From Brachypodium distachyon (Eukaryota; Streptophyta; Magnoliopsida; Poales; Poaceae), in assembly GCF_000005505.3 (NCBI RefSeq), contig NC_016134.3:4650001-4714000 (forward strand): 64,000 nucleotides of DNA. The letters are read 5' to 3'. Of the stretch, positions 35,801 to 49,200 are shown piece after piece. The stretch's first letter is position 1; the number at the start of each line of letters is the position of its first letter. The translations under genes and the position numbers were made by a program. The notes below the pieces were generated by a model. It saw only the letters and a program-made list of their open reading frames with translations, ran no database searches and had not been told where the DNA came from.

Positions 35801-36988
35801 GTGTATCCTGCAAGTGACAGGATCTTGTTTCCGTATGGAATCTACAGGGATTAGAAGACAGATGCAGCCTGACAAAGTTATAACTTATAACTATTGGGAA
35901 GTATACCATTTCCACACAAAAAACTACAGAAGGTGTTTGATGATTACCAGTGAATGACCAGCACAAGGAGCAACTGAAACTGTTTCGGCTGTTTCTGAAG
36001 GTCCTGACTGAATTTTACCTTCCAGCTTTGACCATGACAAACTTTTGATATCCAGGACCTTTAATCCAAGAAGGAATCCATTGTTATGACACATCATTGT
36101 CAGAAATATAGGACCAGAGGTTAAGTCACAAGGTTAAAAGCTAAGAAATTCAAGGTGTCAACTCAAGGTGATAGTAAAAATTCCTCGCTCGAAATTCAAT
36201 TACCAGGAATACAAGTACAATATTTAAAGACACAGCTTATCGCGAATCATGATGGCTAGTTTACCTGAATGTCGCCAAGGTACCGGCCATTGTGATTTCC
36301 GCCAAAGACGTACGACTTTTCCTGAACAACAGCAGCTCCATGCTACAGAATATAGTTGCAGCTAGCATGTCAGAAACAGCAAGAGAAAACAGGCCAGCGT
36401 AAAATCAAGGTGTACTTAGGTGACCAACAAATAAGGACCTTGTATCGCGGTTTCGGAGGCTGTCCGGAGACGGAGAGCGGCGTCCACTGATCATAAGCAG
36501 TTACGGAGCAGAGGCCTTCCATGGTAACTTCCTTGTCCTGAATATCAAGCATCTTCCCGTTCTCCTTCTCCACCACTACTAATTTCGGCTCTTCGGACTT
36601 AATAGGCAGTGGTTCTTTTGCACTCTAACAAGATAGGGAAAAGATATGACAAGAGATAAAAAAAAACAGCGATGATTACACATCCAGATGCAGAGATGCT
36701 CCCAAATGCCAGCACAAAACCAGCACAATGTCGGAACCTATCGAATTCATGGAACACACAGCATGCCTGATACTAATCAACATATCCCGCGTCTGCAAAC
36801 ATCTAAGAGTAAGACACCTCGCAACAAAATGATCCCAGCAATTAGCGCAAGCGCTCTCTCCACTAGACTCCTGAGCTGAGACGCGACTAAACTTGGGAAT
36901 TGGGATCACGAGCTCGCATGGGGCAGAGCGAAAACCGCAGCAATCACCCACGTACTAGTACTACCCTCGACAAGTAACTCACCGGCAT
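32811..36988 (-). CDS. Kelch-repeat/coiled-coil protein, ACBP4/5-related, no ACB domain
   Basis: Exons (5' to 3'): 36988-36983, 36624-36439, 36342-36265, 36058-35948, 35841-35775, 35690-35629, 35502-35363, 35056-34930, 34833-34719, 34592-34504, 34203-34120, 34049-33900, 33824-33669, 33147-33088, 32984-32811; 534 aa. After a short acidic lead (residues 1-45) come six kelch blades (motifs YVFGGNHNGRYLGD, VVFGGEGDGRSLLNDL, LLIFGGGSHSTCFSDL, FITGGGN, LLSFGGYSGRYSNE). A linker then leads to a coiled coil (about 410-510) and a Ser/Gly-rich tail. The blades and the TVYD/TAYDQW lead-in match plant ACBP4/5, but no acyl-CoA-binding domain is encoded here, as in the ACB-less kelch relatives. Two introns, 34050-34119 and 33148-33668, start with GC. 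Function is not established; a beta-propeller scaffold is likely. Confidence 0.85.
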
Positions 36989-38686
36989 CCCGCGCGGATG
37001 GTACTTGATCGAAGAGGGCTATAGCTCGCCGTGTTTCGTTCCCGAGCGCCCGTGGATCCCCCGCTCACGTCCTCCCGGTCGTCGGGATCTAGAGGAGGCG
37101 GGGAGAGCCGCGGCTCGTGGGGGCTTCCGGATGGTACCGGATCTGGACGGAGGCAGGGTGGCGGCTGTAGCTTGGGGAAGAAGGCTCGAGATCCGATGGG
37201 AGAGTGGCTGGCCGCTGCTTGCCTTTGCCTACCTCCGGCGACCCGCGAAATGGGAGGCGACGAGGGGAGCGGCGTGCCTCGTGATTCGTGCGGATGCTCG
37301 ACCGAGATCGAGATCGAATCGAAGGGGTGCATTGCGACGGAAGCTTTGGCTCATCTTTTATGCTTGCCCGCGTCTTGATATTCACGTTAAAGATGCGACT
37401 TACTCCTACATTTTTAAAAAAATTGAATATAGATTCCATAGCAGGAACGTGATGTCAAATAAAGCACATACTGTATTAAAAAAATGTTACTCCGAAGTAA
37501 CTTCAAAAAAAAAAATTGGATGCAACCAGAAATAAAGCAACTTAGCTCCGCATTGAGCAAACTAAGGAAGCTGTCCATACTTGGTATTTTTGTTGAAGTT
37601 TAACCTTCTATTACATATTCAGGTGAGTTGTGGCATTTCTGTCTCATAATTTTTGCCAGTTTAAGTACTTATGTGATAAGCACATTTTCACATTGTGTTT
37701 GGATTAAGTATTCAGCTTTCCTTTCATTCTCTACATCTATACAAGAGAAGTGATGTTCAACCTGAAAAATCGAACTACATGTCCGTATTGTACTCTCTCC
37801 GATCCTAAATTCTTGTTGTTGTTTTGGCTGAACTACATCTAGATAAGAGAAGTTGTTGCAGGAAAGAATGTATCTGCCCATGCTGAATATCTCTTCAACC
37901 ATTTTGATGTGTGTTCAAAAAGCAGATACAAATTTACTGAATACTCTCTCCGTCCCATATTAAGTGACTCAACTTTGTCCAAATATGGATGTAACTATAT
38001 TTAAAAAACGTGTAGATACATGTAATATTTTGTCACTTAATATGAGACGGAGGGAGTAAATAACTGCTGTAAGGACAAGTTCCATGTCAAATTGGTGGAA
38101 GGCACCTTGTGGCTCTTTCTGCCTGGACTCAAACATTTGTTTTAGAGTCTCTCAAATTTGTGCATTTTGTCATAAGAAATCGGTTGCAAAATTCAGTAGT
38201 GCGCATCATCCATCATCTTTGAAGTATAGTTTAGAACAGTGTCATTGTTAGTCAGCCGTATATATGCCCTGTGCAGCAGAACAAATATCATCTATCATCT
38301 CCAATCTTCGGTTTCAGCAGGGTGCGTCCATCCTGTAGTCAGTGTTCTAAAAACAAAATCCAAAAAACTATTCTCTTTGGAAGAGGTTGGAGTATGTGGA
38401 AATTTTCATGCGAAATGCACCCTCTCACTGATTAAATGATCCTTATAAGAGCAAAAATAAGTCCAAAGGAACCAAATCCTTTGAATCAAAAGACCATTAT
38501 TTAAGTAACAAGGCATGTACCATTTCAAGTTCAGATCGTCATCTCAGCTCAACACAGCAACAACAACAAAGAGAAGAAATAAACCTATGAAAAGAGCTCG
38601 AGTCTTTTCAACAGTTCTCTAAGTAACTCATTTGGGAACATGAACAACGTCACTATGTTAGGAAGCCCGCAAGATTACTCTCAAAA
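36989..38686. other. Upstream of kelch-1; no gene
   Basis: 36989-37340 is GC-rich and should be the 5' UTR/promoter of kelch-1. The rest is AT-rich, with one full Stowaway (37944-38056) and one single Stowaway-like end near 37791. Confidence 0.45.
37944..38056. mobile_element. Stowaway MITE, 113 bp
   Basis: CTCTCTCCGTCCCATATTAA pairs with TTAATATGAGACGGAGGGAG, flanked by TA at both ends. Confidence 0.92.
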
Positions 38687-41127
38687 CTAACGATGCTCGT
38701 CTCTCTTTTCGACGTTTTTGTCCTGCGGCAGTGAGACAAACTGCACGATTCCTTGGACCACGGAGGCTTTGACTCTGAACCTCGAGGCTATCTCATCCAC
38801 ACTCATCGGACCGTTGTGACCATCAGAATTCCCTTGGTACAGTTGAATGATCTCTTGGATGTGCCCAACATTCAGGGTTCCTGGAGGTAGTTGCCTGTGC
38901 CCGCCTTGCCCGGGCTCGGGTTCGGATGTTCTGACCTTTGGAAGTGGCCTGTTATATCGCTCTACGACGGAAGCCTGCAAACACAAGCCTCTGATTACAT
39001 TTTGACCAAGATGAAGGGAAATCCAAACTTAAATATGCTGATTTTTAAATATGGTTATTTATAGAATTATGAAATCAAATAAAGTCATGGAATTATGGCA
39101 TCAGAGGACTTACTTCACCCATCTCTGGCTTTCCTCCAGGCTTAGTGGTAATTCTCCCAACCATGTGCTTAAGCATGTCATCATAACTTGGATCACGCTC
39201 CACAAGTACACCATTGACATCTTTTGTTGATGTTGTGGCATCTGCAGCGCATTTTCAAAACATAAATTAATAAACCACAAACTGATAAATGGAACCAATG
39301 ACCACAGCAACTTGAAACCTGCTGCAACGTAAGAATACTTCAGTAAACATTGATAAAGTGTGCACTGCAACTTTGTCAAAATCAAGACATCGACTTATCC
39401 CTAAAATGTATTTAGAAAGAACAACTTAGTAATAGTTCCAGTGGACCTAAGTAAAGACACCACTGCTCTTATGGGGCATCAGGTCATTGACCAGGCAATA
39501 TCAAGAACAGTAAGGAATATGTATAACACCACACCAAGATTTACTCGTTCTTGACAATGCTTCGTAACATTTTCCATCAGTTCTCATGGACAAGAAAATT
39601 ACAACAGGATCAACACGTACTGCCAAACCAGCTCAAATATCAAGGAGCCTATCATATAAGAGGCTGTTCTTATCGCTCTGAGCTCTGTAGTGCTCCAACT
39701 TCCTAGTCTTGACTCACACTGACACCAACATGTGATTATAACTTAGCATTGAAACACTGACTTGAAGTAAATGTTGTCAAAATAACAAATCAAGGAACGT
39801 AATGAAAACTATACTTTTTGGCTCAAAGAACACTTCCACGGCAAATCTCCAATGTTTGAGCACACAATGGTGTTGATTTGGAGAAGAGGCTCACCTTTAA
39901 TGCAATTAGAATTTTGATATGTAGGATACATACCAAAAAAACCAATAAATATGTTTTTACAGAATTCAATTATGCATCTGTAGGACTTAAGTACCAGAAG
40001 TTGAAATTAGTAAACTCTAGTTAACTCCAAGGTGGTAAGACATCACAGAGATGCAGTGCCTACTAACGGAGGAATGTGCTGTGTTGGAGAAATCATCTTC
40101 CTGACGATTATAATTTTATATATCAGATTCACAACCTACCAAGTCAAATAATTAATTCTAGAAATAATTTACTCATTTGTGGGTAGTTAAACCTTGTTGA
40201 ACCCAGGGTAATAAAAACCCATGCAGGTTCCAGCTCACAAAAAGTGCAGTGCTCTTGACAGAGCAATGTTTTTATTGAGTGGTAAGCTGATTCAAAATTG
40301 ACTCTTGGCAGTAAAATCCATCAAGCACAAAAACTTATAAAATTATGTGATCAATAATACTGGTTTGTGATGTATCATTTCGTCGCATGCTGCACTCAGC
40401 AAACACGCCACACAAAGTTACAAACATATCTAGTATTTCTTAAAAAGTGTTATCACGCAACAAGTTTATGTGGAGTACAAATTCTAAAACTAGCTGAAAG
40501 GGTAGGCATAGACTGATCTTAAGTCAATTCGACCCATGCTAAACTGTCATAATTGGTTTCAGTTCGCCCCATCCGCTGGGCACATAATTTTCATAATTCA
40601 CATGGCTACGACTTCATTAGATAAAACAGTATCAAATTGCGTGCTTAAATTAAACATGTAATATTCCAATTCAACAGTATGCCGGAGCTGACACCTAAAA
40701 AGCATCAAGAATCACTAGCTTCTACATAACCAGTAACAGTCACAGCCCATCGTAAACAGAAAACCAGAGCATTTCTGCCAGATCAAATAACCCACGGAAA
40801 CCCGGGGCGTCAACTACCAGGAACAAAGCTACACGGCATCAAGGAGTTACCCAGCAGCTAGCCGGCGAGAGCTACACCGCATCAAGAACCAGCAGCCAGT
40901 ACCGGAATGGTAAGCGAGATCCAAGGAAAAGCAGGAGCCGCCGTACCGTCCTGTGACACGTCGAGTCGGTCCTGGGGAAGGCTTCCGCCGGCGCCGGCGC
41001 CAGTGGCCGCCGACGAAGCCCGTGGCGGTGGGGGCGGAGGTGGGTGAGCGGGCGGGGGCCTCGCCGGGGGCGGAGGTGGGGGAGGGGGCCTCAGGCGCCC
41101 CGACGCGCGGCGCAGGGCCTGGCCCAT
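38687..41127 (-). CDS. Probable NDUFAF4-like mitochondrial complex I assembly factor
   Basis: Exons (5' to 3'): 41127-40947, 39241-39114, 38974-38687; 198 aa, phases close. The start is MGQALRR, so Gly2 could be myristoylated. Residues 12-35 are a striking proline tract broken by Ala/Arg/His. Exon 2 gives a conserved-looking segment (VERDPSYDDMLKHMVGRI). Exon 3 gives a helical C-terminal module (LNVGHIQEIIQLYQG then MSVDEIASRFRVKASVVQGIVQFV). The MG start and this C-terminal pattern (a short helix, then an acidic/hydrophobic helix pair before a beta-like FV segment) recall NDUFAF4, which binds early complex I modules in mitochondria. That link is inference from pattern only; otherwise a conserved plant protein of unknown function. 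Intron 1 is long (1.7 kb). Confidence 0.6.
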
Positions 41128-43283
41128 GTGTCGGCGCCGGCGAGAAAGCGAGCGGTGGCTGGCTCCGCGGGGGTGGCCACGCGTGGCGAGCTTCGTCGGC
41201 TGTTTCCAGTTTTAAGGCGTGGAGGCTTTTCAGCCCATATACGGTTACCGGGCTTTTACTTCGCAAGCGACAGCGAGTGCATTTTGTCAAAAAAATTAGT
41301 TAATCGGCATGTACAATTGTGATGTTTATTAAAAAAACAGTGATGTGATGCCAACTCTTTTTTTATGTTGGCACTATGTTTCTTTTTGCTGAGTTATAAA
41401 AAAAATGTTGCTTTCTCTTGATAAAGTATGGCTTGACATTAATGGTTGGGCTAGCTATCATAGATATCCTAGCCAGCTTTGCAACAAGATAATCTGCAAG
41501 AATTGTTTGGAGATGATGAACATTGGATAACTTGAAGGTTACATCAGGATGTAGAACATCTGAGTTTACCAATTATGGTGAAATAAACACAATGTTTTAA
41601 ACATTAATGACTTGTACTTTTTTTGCATGAATTCGAAGGACATCCCAATTGCAATTGCACATCTTCTTGTTATAAACAAGAGTTCCGTCCTCGTTGCTCT
41701 GTCTCATGCATAAACTCTTTCTCTACATGGTCTCGTGTGGTCACCATCCATTCTAAGGAGTTTCGTCTACAAAACTGATGCTTGCAATTGTACTATTCCA
41801 TACAGACTCTTCAAATCAGTTACATTCTCATTATTTACTAGCCAGGACAAAAACGACTGGTGGCGCTAAAGCACTAGACAAGTGCAGGGCCTTTCCACAT
41901 GCAACATCGATTTTACTAGTCCAATCGGAAAGGAGTGGTGCCACATAGTAAGCTAGCTAGGCCAAGGGGCTAGGGTTATCATGCTTTGCCACATGAGATA
42001 TCCATTTTCTACGCCTTGCCTAAGCTGGACTCCAAGGGGATAGAGTGTGATACTTTCTGTCTTCCTCAACATGATCAGTCTCCAAAGTAGTCGGATGTTA
42101 ACCCTAGTCTCTCATTTTGAACTACTATGCTTGTAATAAGAATGTAACGAGTCAAGTGCTAGCTTGCCTAAAGTGTTCAAAATCTTGTTAGCACTCACAC
42201 TCAACTGTCGAATCAAAGAGACTTTGGACTACGCCTAATATGTTAAAGAAAAGGGACCAAGTTTTTCTTTTTTAACATGCACAATTGGTAAAAATATGTT
42301 TTTCTCATCAGAGAGATGATAGAGAAGCGTTTATGTTTCATTAGTTAAGATATGTTTTTTTCTCATCCAAGCGTTTATGTTACATGTAATGTAAATAGGG
42401 ACAATTTTTTTAATCTAGTTTACATGAAATGTCATCTCCTTGTCACCTGTTTTCTTAATTACTTTTAAATTTTTAATCATCCCAATTGTTTTCTAGTTAG
42501 ATGCTTGCAGGAGACGTTGCTAAGAGATAATGTATTGCATAATAGCATGTCCTTATTCTATGCAAGGCATATAAAATCTCCTTTTGACAAGACTTTGACC
42601 AAGAATGCTTTACTAATATGATCTACATAATACAAAATCAAAACTATCAATAACTATTCTGAGAACGAATCTAGTGATGTAAATTTCATGTCACAAAAGC
42701 ATAAAAACAATTTTTATTTATTTATCAAAATCTTGGCCTAACAAAACTTAATACGTCGTGCACGTAAAAAAAAGAGCGAGCATGTTTTTTCCTTTTTCTC
42801 CTGATGACGATGCGAAACACGTAAGAAAGAACTGTCTTCATTGCCAATATAAGCAGGGCATGCCCTAAGACTTTGTTGTTGTTGTTGTTTGAAAATGAAG
42901 AAGTTCTAAGACTCACTCAAGCACTTGCCCTGAACGTGCAGTTTCAGGTGGATCGTGATTCAGCTAAACAGGAGCCATAAGCACGCCACGTCATCTGACC
43001 AAGGGAATTAAGCAAAAACCAAAATCCTCCGTGACCCCCGACTTCATCCAGCCTGCCCCCCTTCCTCCCTGGCTTTGCTTCCCCGTCCCGTCCAACTCCC
43101 CCGATCTCCTCTTCCTCCCCCGCCGCCGTCGCCGCCACCGCCACGGTGGTCTCCCCCAGGTCAGCGCCCCCCCACCCCCCGCCCTCTCAAGCATACGCAC
43201 TGTGTCTGCTACCGAGCCTTCTTCGCCGTCTACGATCCGGCTTAACTGCTCCCTCGCTGCTCCCACGCAGGCGCTCGCGATCC
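41128..43283. other. Divergent intergenic region, NDUFAF4-like / golgin
   Basis: About 2.1 kb. 41128-41280 is GC-rich (promoter/UTR of the minus-strand gene). The middle is AT-rich without a recognised gene and holds a (TTG)n microsatellite at about 42872-42889. 43020-43270 is the golgin 5' UTR, with a likely 111-bp UTR intron at 43160-43270 (CAG/GTCAGC to ACGCAG). Confidence 0.5.
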
Positions 43284-46200
43284 ATGGACTCCCGGTCGAT
43301 CAACCTGCGGGGCTTCGCCGGAAACGCCGGGAAAAACATCATGCAGGTGCCCACCCCCCTCTCCCCATTCTCAATCGAACCCGTCCCGAACCGCCCGCCC
43401 CTTTCCTCTGCGCCGCCGACCCCACTCCACCCTAGGTCGGAGCCAGACGAGTCGTGGAAGGACGTGTTTTAGCCTTCTAGTCTCCTAGGGAGTTGTGGAT
43501 TTTCAGAAACGGAATGCGCCGTTTCCGTCGGAGCTAGTAGTACTCTACTCTAGTCGGGCCACAGTGATGCTTTCAGGCGACAAGTCGGCCGACCCAGTTT
43601 GATGTTTTATTCACCTCCGTGTTGTGTTGTGTTGGTGCTGTCTCGCAGGGAATTGGGGGATTCGTCTTCGGCAACGAGAGGTCCGAGTCCAAGGAAGATA
43701 GGTAGGTTGGCAACTGGCACGACTTTTAGTTCACTTTTGTAATCTTGCTGGTAAGCTTAGTCTTGCCTGGAAAGATTAGCGCCTGTTTGACGCATGACAC
43801 TCTTAGCGACTGACCTTCTGACTGCATTCTGTGCTGTACAGCTATGTCGAGAGATTCCTAGACCGCATAAGCAATGGCACGATACCCGATGATAGGAGGT
43901 CTGCCATGACTGAGCTGCAGTCCCTTGTGGCAGAGAGCCGCTCGGCTCAGATGTCATTTGGAGCTATGGGTATCTCATTTTTCTTGGGGCCTTGATATCT
44001 GTTATACGCCGCTTTTGCTAGCTATGTATGACTGATGTGCCATGCTTTCTTGCTAATTTCAAAACAGGCTTCCCTGTCCTTCTCAACATTCTGAAAGAAG
44101 ATCGTGAGGATGTTGAGCTTGTCAGAGGTGCCCTGGAAACCCTTGTGAGCGCACTGACTCCTATTGAGACGTCACAGGGACCTAAAACTGAGGTTCAACC
44201 GGCATCAATGAACTCTGATTTGCTTTCTCGAGAAACAGAGAATATTTCTCTTCTGTTGAGTTTGCTGGTGAGTTTATATTCTTTGCATTTATGGTACACA
44301 ACTCCTTTAACCTGATCCATTTGTCATGATTTGTTTCTCCCTACTGTTTGGTTTGAAGACAGAGGAAGATTTCTATGTGCGGTATTATACAATCCAGCTA
44401 TTAACAGCTCTACTTACAAACTCGCTGAAAAGGTGCACAGTAAGTCCTTTTTTGCTGAGATGCAATCACTATATTTTGAACCTATTAAACTCCTTTTCTT
44501 TCTATTGTCATTTCAGATTACAGGAGGCAATTCTGTTAATTCCTCGTGGTATAACAGTTTTGATGGACATGCTTATGGATCGTGAGGTTTTTTAACAATA
44601 ACCCCCTCTCCCCCCTTCCTCAGAGGAAGCACACATGTTATTAATGACATATCTGTCGTGTTACATATTAATTTTGTATCTCTGTAGTTATCCATGTTGG
44701 AATAGTCTAATGCATGTGGAAAGTGTTTATGATGAGAATGTGTGCAATCAGTTAGCAGCATTACTTTGACTTATAACATGAAGTAGAAATGTACAATCAA
44801 GCCGATCTGGACCTGTATCCGTTCTTCTGAAGGTGCTGTCACAAAGAAATTACTTTACTAGATAGTATTGTTCTACTCCAGCAGCACATTGTCTATTGTA
44901 TACTTCAGTATGGTGTTATCACTTGAAAGTTGCAGTTCTTAACGATGATATTACTTTCTACCGGGTGCATTCATGATTCATGATAAGTTACTGTTGAGTT
45001 CCCAGCAATCCAGCATCGTCAATTTATCACGTTCTTTTAATATTTTGTTGCTAATTTACTTTCCTGGTTATACAGCTCATATGGGTATCTTTGATTTATC
45101 TTGAAGGTCATAAGGAATGAAGCACTGTTACTTCTTACTTATCTGACCCGGGATGCAGAGGTTACTCTCTCATATTCTTGGTTCATTTATTTATTCTGTT
45201 GCATGCAAGTATTAACTCCAACCTACCTTCATATATGAAATGCCTGTTAATTCACACGTTCAGGAAATTCAAAAAATTGTTGTATTCGAGGGTGCATTTG
45301 AAAAGCTATTTAGCATTATCAGAGAGGAAGGATACTCTGATGGAGGTGTTGTTGTTCAGGTGATCTATCATGTAAACCTGTTGGGTCAGTTTCCATCTGA
45401 AAGTTTTTTTTGTATAAAACTTTGAAGGTGCTAATCTCTTCTTTTCCTTGGAGCAGGATTGCCTTGAACTCTTAAATAATTTAATACGGACCAATGCGTC
45501 CAACCAGGTTTGCTACTATCAAAAAATCCTTTTGAAGTGTTAAATTCATCAAAAAATATTGACCATTACTTTGTGCTAATATCAGATGCTTTTGAAAGAG
45601 ACAATAGGCTTTGACCCATTGATATCAATACTAAAGATTAGGAGAGGCAGCGCATTCAATTTTACCCAACAAAAGGTAAACTGTTATCAAAACACCTATC
45701 TAACCTCACAGATAAATTGCTCTGATTGTATGTCCAGTTCTGTTTGACCCAAAAAGTCTGTATTCAATACTTAACTCAAGTTAAAACTCTATCTCTTTAG
45801 ACGGTAAATCTTCTCGGTGCTTTACATACTGTTGAACTGCTTTTGATGGGAGGCCCACCTGGTGAACAAGGTAAAGATACTAGCAAGATCAACAATCAAA
45901 CTGCACTAGCTCAGGTATCCTTTTTTCCATTTAGCTTTTTCTAATCGACAACATGGAAGTAAGCTTCATCATATTGATTTTACCAAAAATGGCAGAAAAA
46001 TATTCTGGACCATCTTCTATTGTTGGGCGTTGAGAGTCAGTGGGCCCCTGTAGCTCTGCGCTGCACGGTGAGTCCCTTATAACATTGAGCTACAATTTAA
46101 TTATATACATTAACAAATTTTCTAAGTTCTTGTATTTTGGATATACTTGTTCATCGCTGACCACTATTTTTTTTTCTAGGCTCTGCGGTGTATTGGCAGT

Positions 46201-49200
46201 TTGGTATTAAGAAATCCTCAAAATCTTGATTCTCTTGCAAACAAGCAAGTTGGAGAAGAACCTCATCTTCAGCCGGCACTGAATGCGATCTTAGCTATAA
46301 TCTTACGAACCTCCATAGCTCAGGAGTTTGTTGCTGCTGATTATGTCTTCAAGTGTTTCTGTGAGGTGGTCTTTTCCTGATATTTTTGCTGGCTTCAATA
46401 ATCAGAAACATGTAGCAAGGGGATAATTAGATGTGATATTTAGTATCAATTACATTCAGCATTTTGATCAGATTTTTTATTCCAGGATCTGAAGTGAAAC
46501 TATTGGCTACTGCATCTGCTATTTATTTATTTTGTCTTTTTGGGTATATTTGATTCAAGGACATGATAATTAATAATTTGCTATTTTTGGAACAGAAAAA
46601 TCCCAATGGCCAGGCGTTACTAGCATCAACTATTGCTCCACATCCAAACCAAGGCCCTGCAACCCATGGTGCTTCTGTTGACATGCCATTTGGAAGGTTA
46701 GTCTGTGGGCCTTTCTTCTGTTACAGTTAATATTACATGCAGCATTATCTTTTTGCTATAACTATGTCATAATTTACTGCTGAGACCACCTATACCTACT
46801 ATAGTAGAGGTAATAAGTTCCGTAATTCTGTAACACTATGGCTGCTGCTGCTGCTGCTTTCGCACATGATGTTTTCTGTGGTCTGAACTCCATCATTCAT
46901 AAAATTTCACCTTTCACTTATATTGCCGTTGTAATGACAGTGTACTTCTGCAAGCTCTGGTGTCAAGTGATGTTAATGGAGATATGGAGGTAATGTCTTC
47001 TAATCTAAGGCACCGTTTAACACAGGGGAAAATATCTCTCTTCAAATTTAGATCCATATGGTTGATGGTTACTAAACTAATGCCCTCTGCTGCTAGTTCT
47101 TTTGAAAACCATCAGCAGTGCCATACTAAATTTTGCTGTTTGACCTTGCTAACATTCAGCCGCTGTTCTCGTCTTCAAATTTGATATATAACTTTTTTTT
47201 TGTCTGTGTGTTACCAATAACCTGCATGCTGTGACATATAGTTCCAGTTTTTTTCTATTACTCCCTCCGACCGGTATTACTTGTCTCAAATTTGCCCAAA
47301 TTCGGATGTATCTATGTGTAAAAGGCGTCTATATACATGTAATAATCCGACAAGTACTCCCTCCGTTCCATAATTCTTGTCTCAAATTTGCCCAAAAAGG
47401 ATGTATCTATTCCTAAAAGGTGTCTAGATACATGTAAGATTTCGACAAGAATTATGGAACGGAGGGAGTAATTCCCACCGGAGGGAGTATTAATATTTAT
47501 ATATGATGTAATTTTAAGTCTTCATTAGTTGTGTTCTAAGGAAGTCTCCTTGTGTAGTTTAGAATCAAGAACTTGATTGTTCAAGATGTCATGTGATTCA
47601 TACCTGCAGTTGTCCTTCCCGCCTTTTATTTTAAAATCTGACATTTGATCTTAAAATATGCAGGCATGTTGCAGAGCATCTAGTGTTCTTACTCACGTAA
47701 TCAAGGACAATTTGCAATGCAAAGATCGTGTATGTGCCCTTGCAACTTCTCATTTTCTGTTAATTCTTACCTGGCTGGAGAAGCAACTGCCCAATGACTG
47801 AGAACTGAATTTGAGTTACCAACTCCAGTTGTCCAAATTGAGCATATTAATTACTCCCTCCGTCCAACAAAAGATGTCTCAAGTTTGTCAAAATTTAGAT
47901 GTATCTAGACATGACTTAGTGTATAGATGCATTCAAATTTAGTCAAAGTTGAGACATGCTTTGTTGGACGGAGGGAGTATTAAAATAATATCTACTTAGA
48001 CCATTGTGCACTGGTCCAATGATATGGTTTCCTTTCCTCTATTTGATGAGATTATCTACAAAATGATTGAGTCTATCATGGATGTTGTTATTCTGGCATC
48101 GGTTCCATGCTTATGTTCTGCACTCTTGTTTATGAGAAGTCTCCAGTGCCTATTTTTGTGAATTACTACTCCCTCCGTCCGGAAATAAGTTACTTGGATT
48201 TGTATGGACGGAGGGAGTACTGATATATAAAACAGATGCACAGCTTTAATGGTTGGCTTTCTAATAATATTTTTTTCAGGTATTGCAAATTCAGCTTGAA
48301 ACACCTACGCCATCCTTGGGACGCACTGAGCCGCTCTTGCATCGAATTGTTACATGTTTATCCCTTGCAGCTTTAACAGAGGGAGAGAATGACCAAAGCA
48401 GTCAATCAGAAGAATCATATATTCAGCCTGTTATTCTCCGGCTACTCATCATATGGCTTGCGGACTGTGCAAATGGTGTAAATTGCCTTTTGGAATCAGC
48501 AGTACATCTGAACTACATAATCGAGCTTGCTTCAAATAAACGCAACACAGGTTGCGTTCGTGGATTAGCTGCTGTGGTTTTAGGTGCTTGTGTCCTTAAC
48601 AATGCAAGCCGTGAGAAGGGCCGAGATGCCTTCGCTGTTGCAGATGCTATAAGTCAAAAGATTGGGCTTACCACATACTTTTTGAGGTTCGATGAGTTAC
48701 GTAAAAGCTTTCTGCACCTACCATCAGGGCAGCAGCACCACAAGCAGCTTTCACGGTCTAGTGCAAATAGTATGTCTGATTTCCAAGAAATTGAAGAGGA
48801 GGAAACAAATAAAGGCGACCAACATCCAGTCCTCTCTGAAATTTTTGATTCACAATTCGTTAGTTTCCTCAATAAGCTTGAGTCCGATATTAGAGAGAAT
48901 ATAATGGATATCTTTAGTCGAACAAAGACTGCAACCGCAGTTCTACCTGGTGAGTTGGAGCAGAAGAATGGGGAGATTGATGGAGAGTATATCAAGCGGC
49001 TGAAGTCATTTGTTGAGAAGCAATGCAATGAGATGCAGGTCAGTTCCCTATTTACTACATTAATTTCCAATTCACTGTGCAAGTGTGCATTATAGAAAAC
49101 TGCTTTGGCACAATTCCAGAAAATAGTGTACATGAGGCAACATTGTTTGTCGATCAGAAATATCCTGTCAGTTAGCCAATATTGAGGTTCTGTTGGCAGT

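Noticed and set aside
32811..36988. Naming kelch-1 as acyl-CoA-binding protein ACBP4/5
   Set aside because: The exons from start codon to kelch domain leave no room for an acyl-CoA-binding domain, and none is encoded in the intron or upstream on this strand.
37791..37860. Second Stowaway near 37791
   Set aside because: Only a left-end resemblance (CTCTCTCCGATCC); no matching right end.
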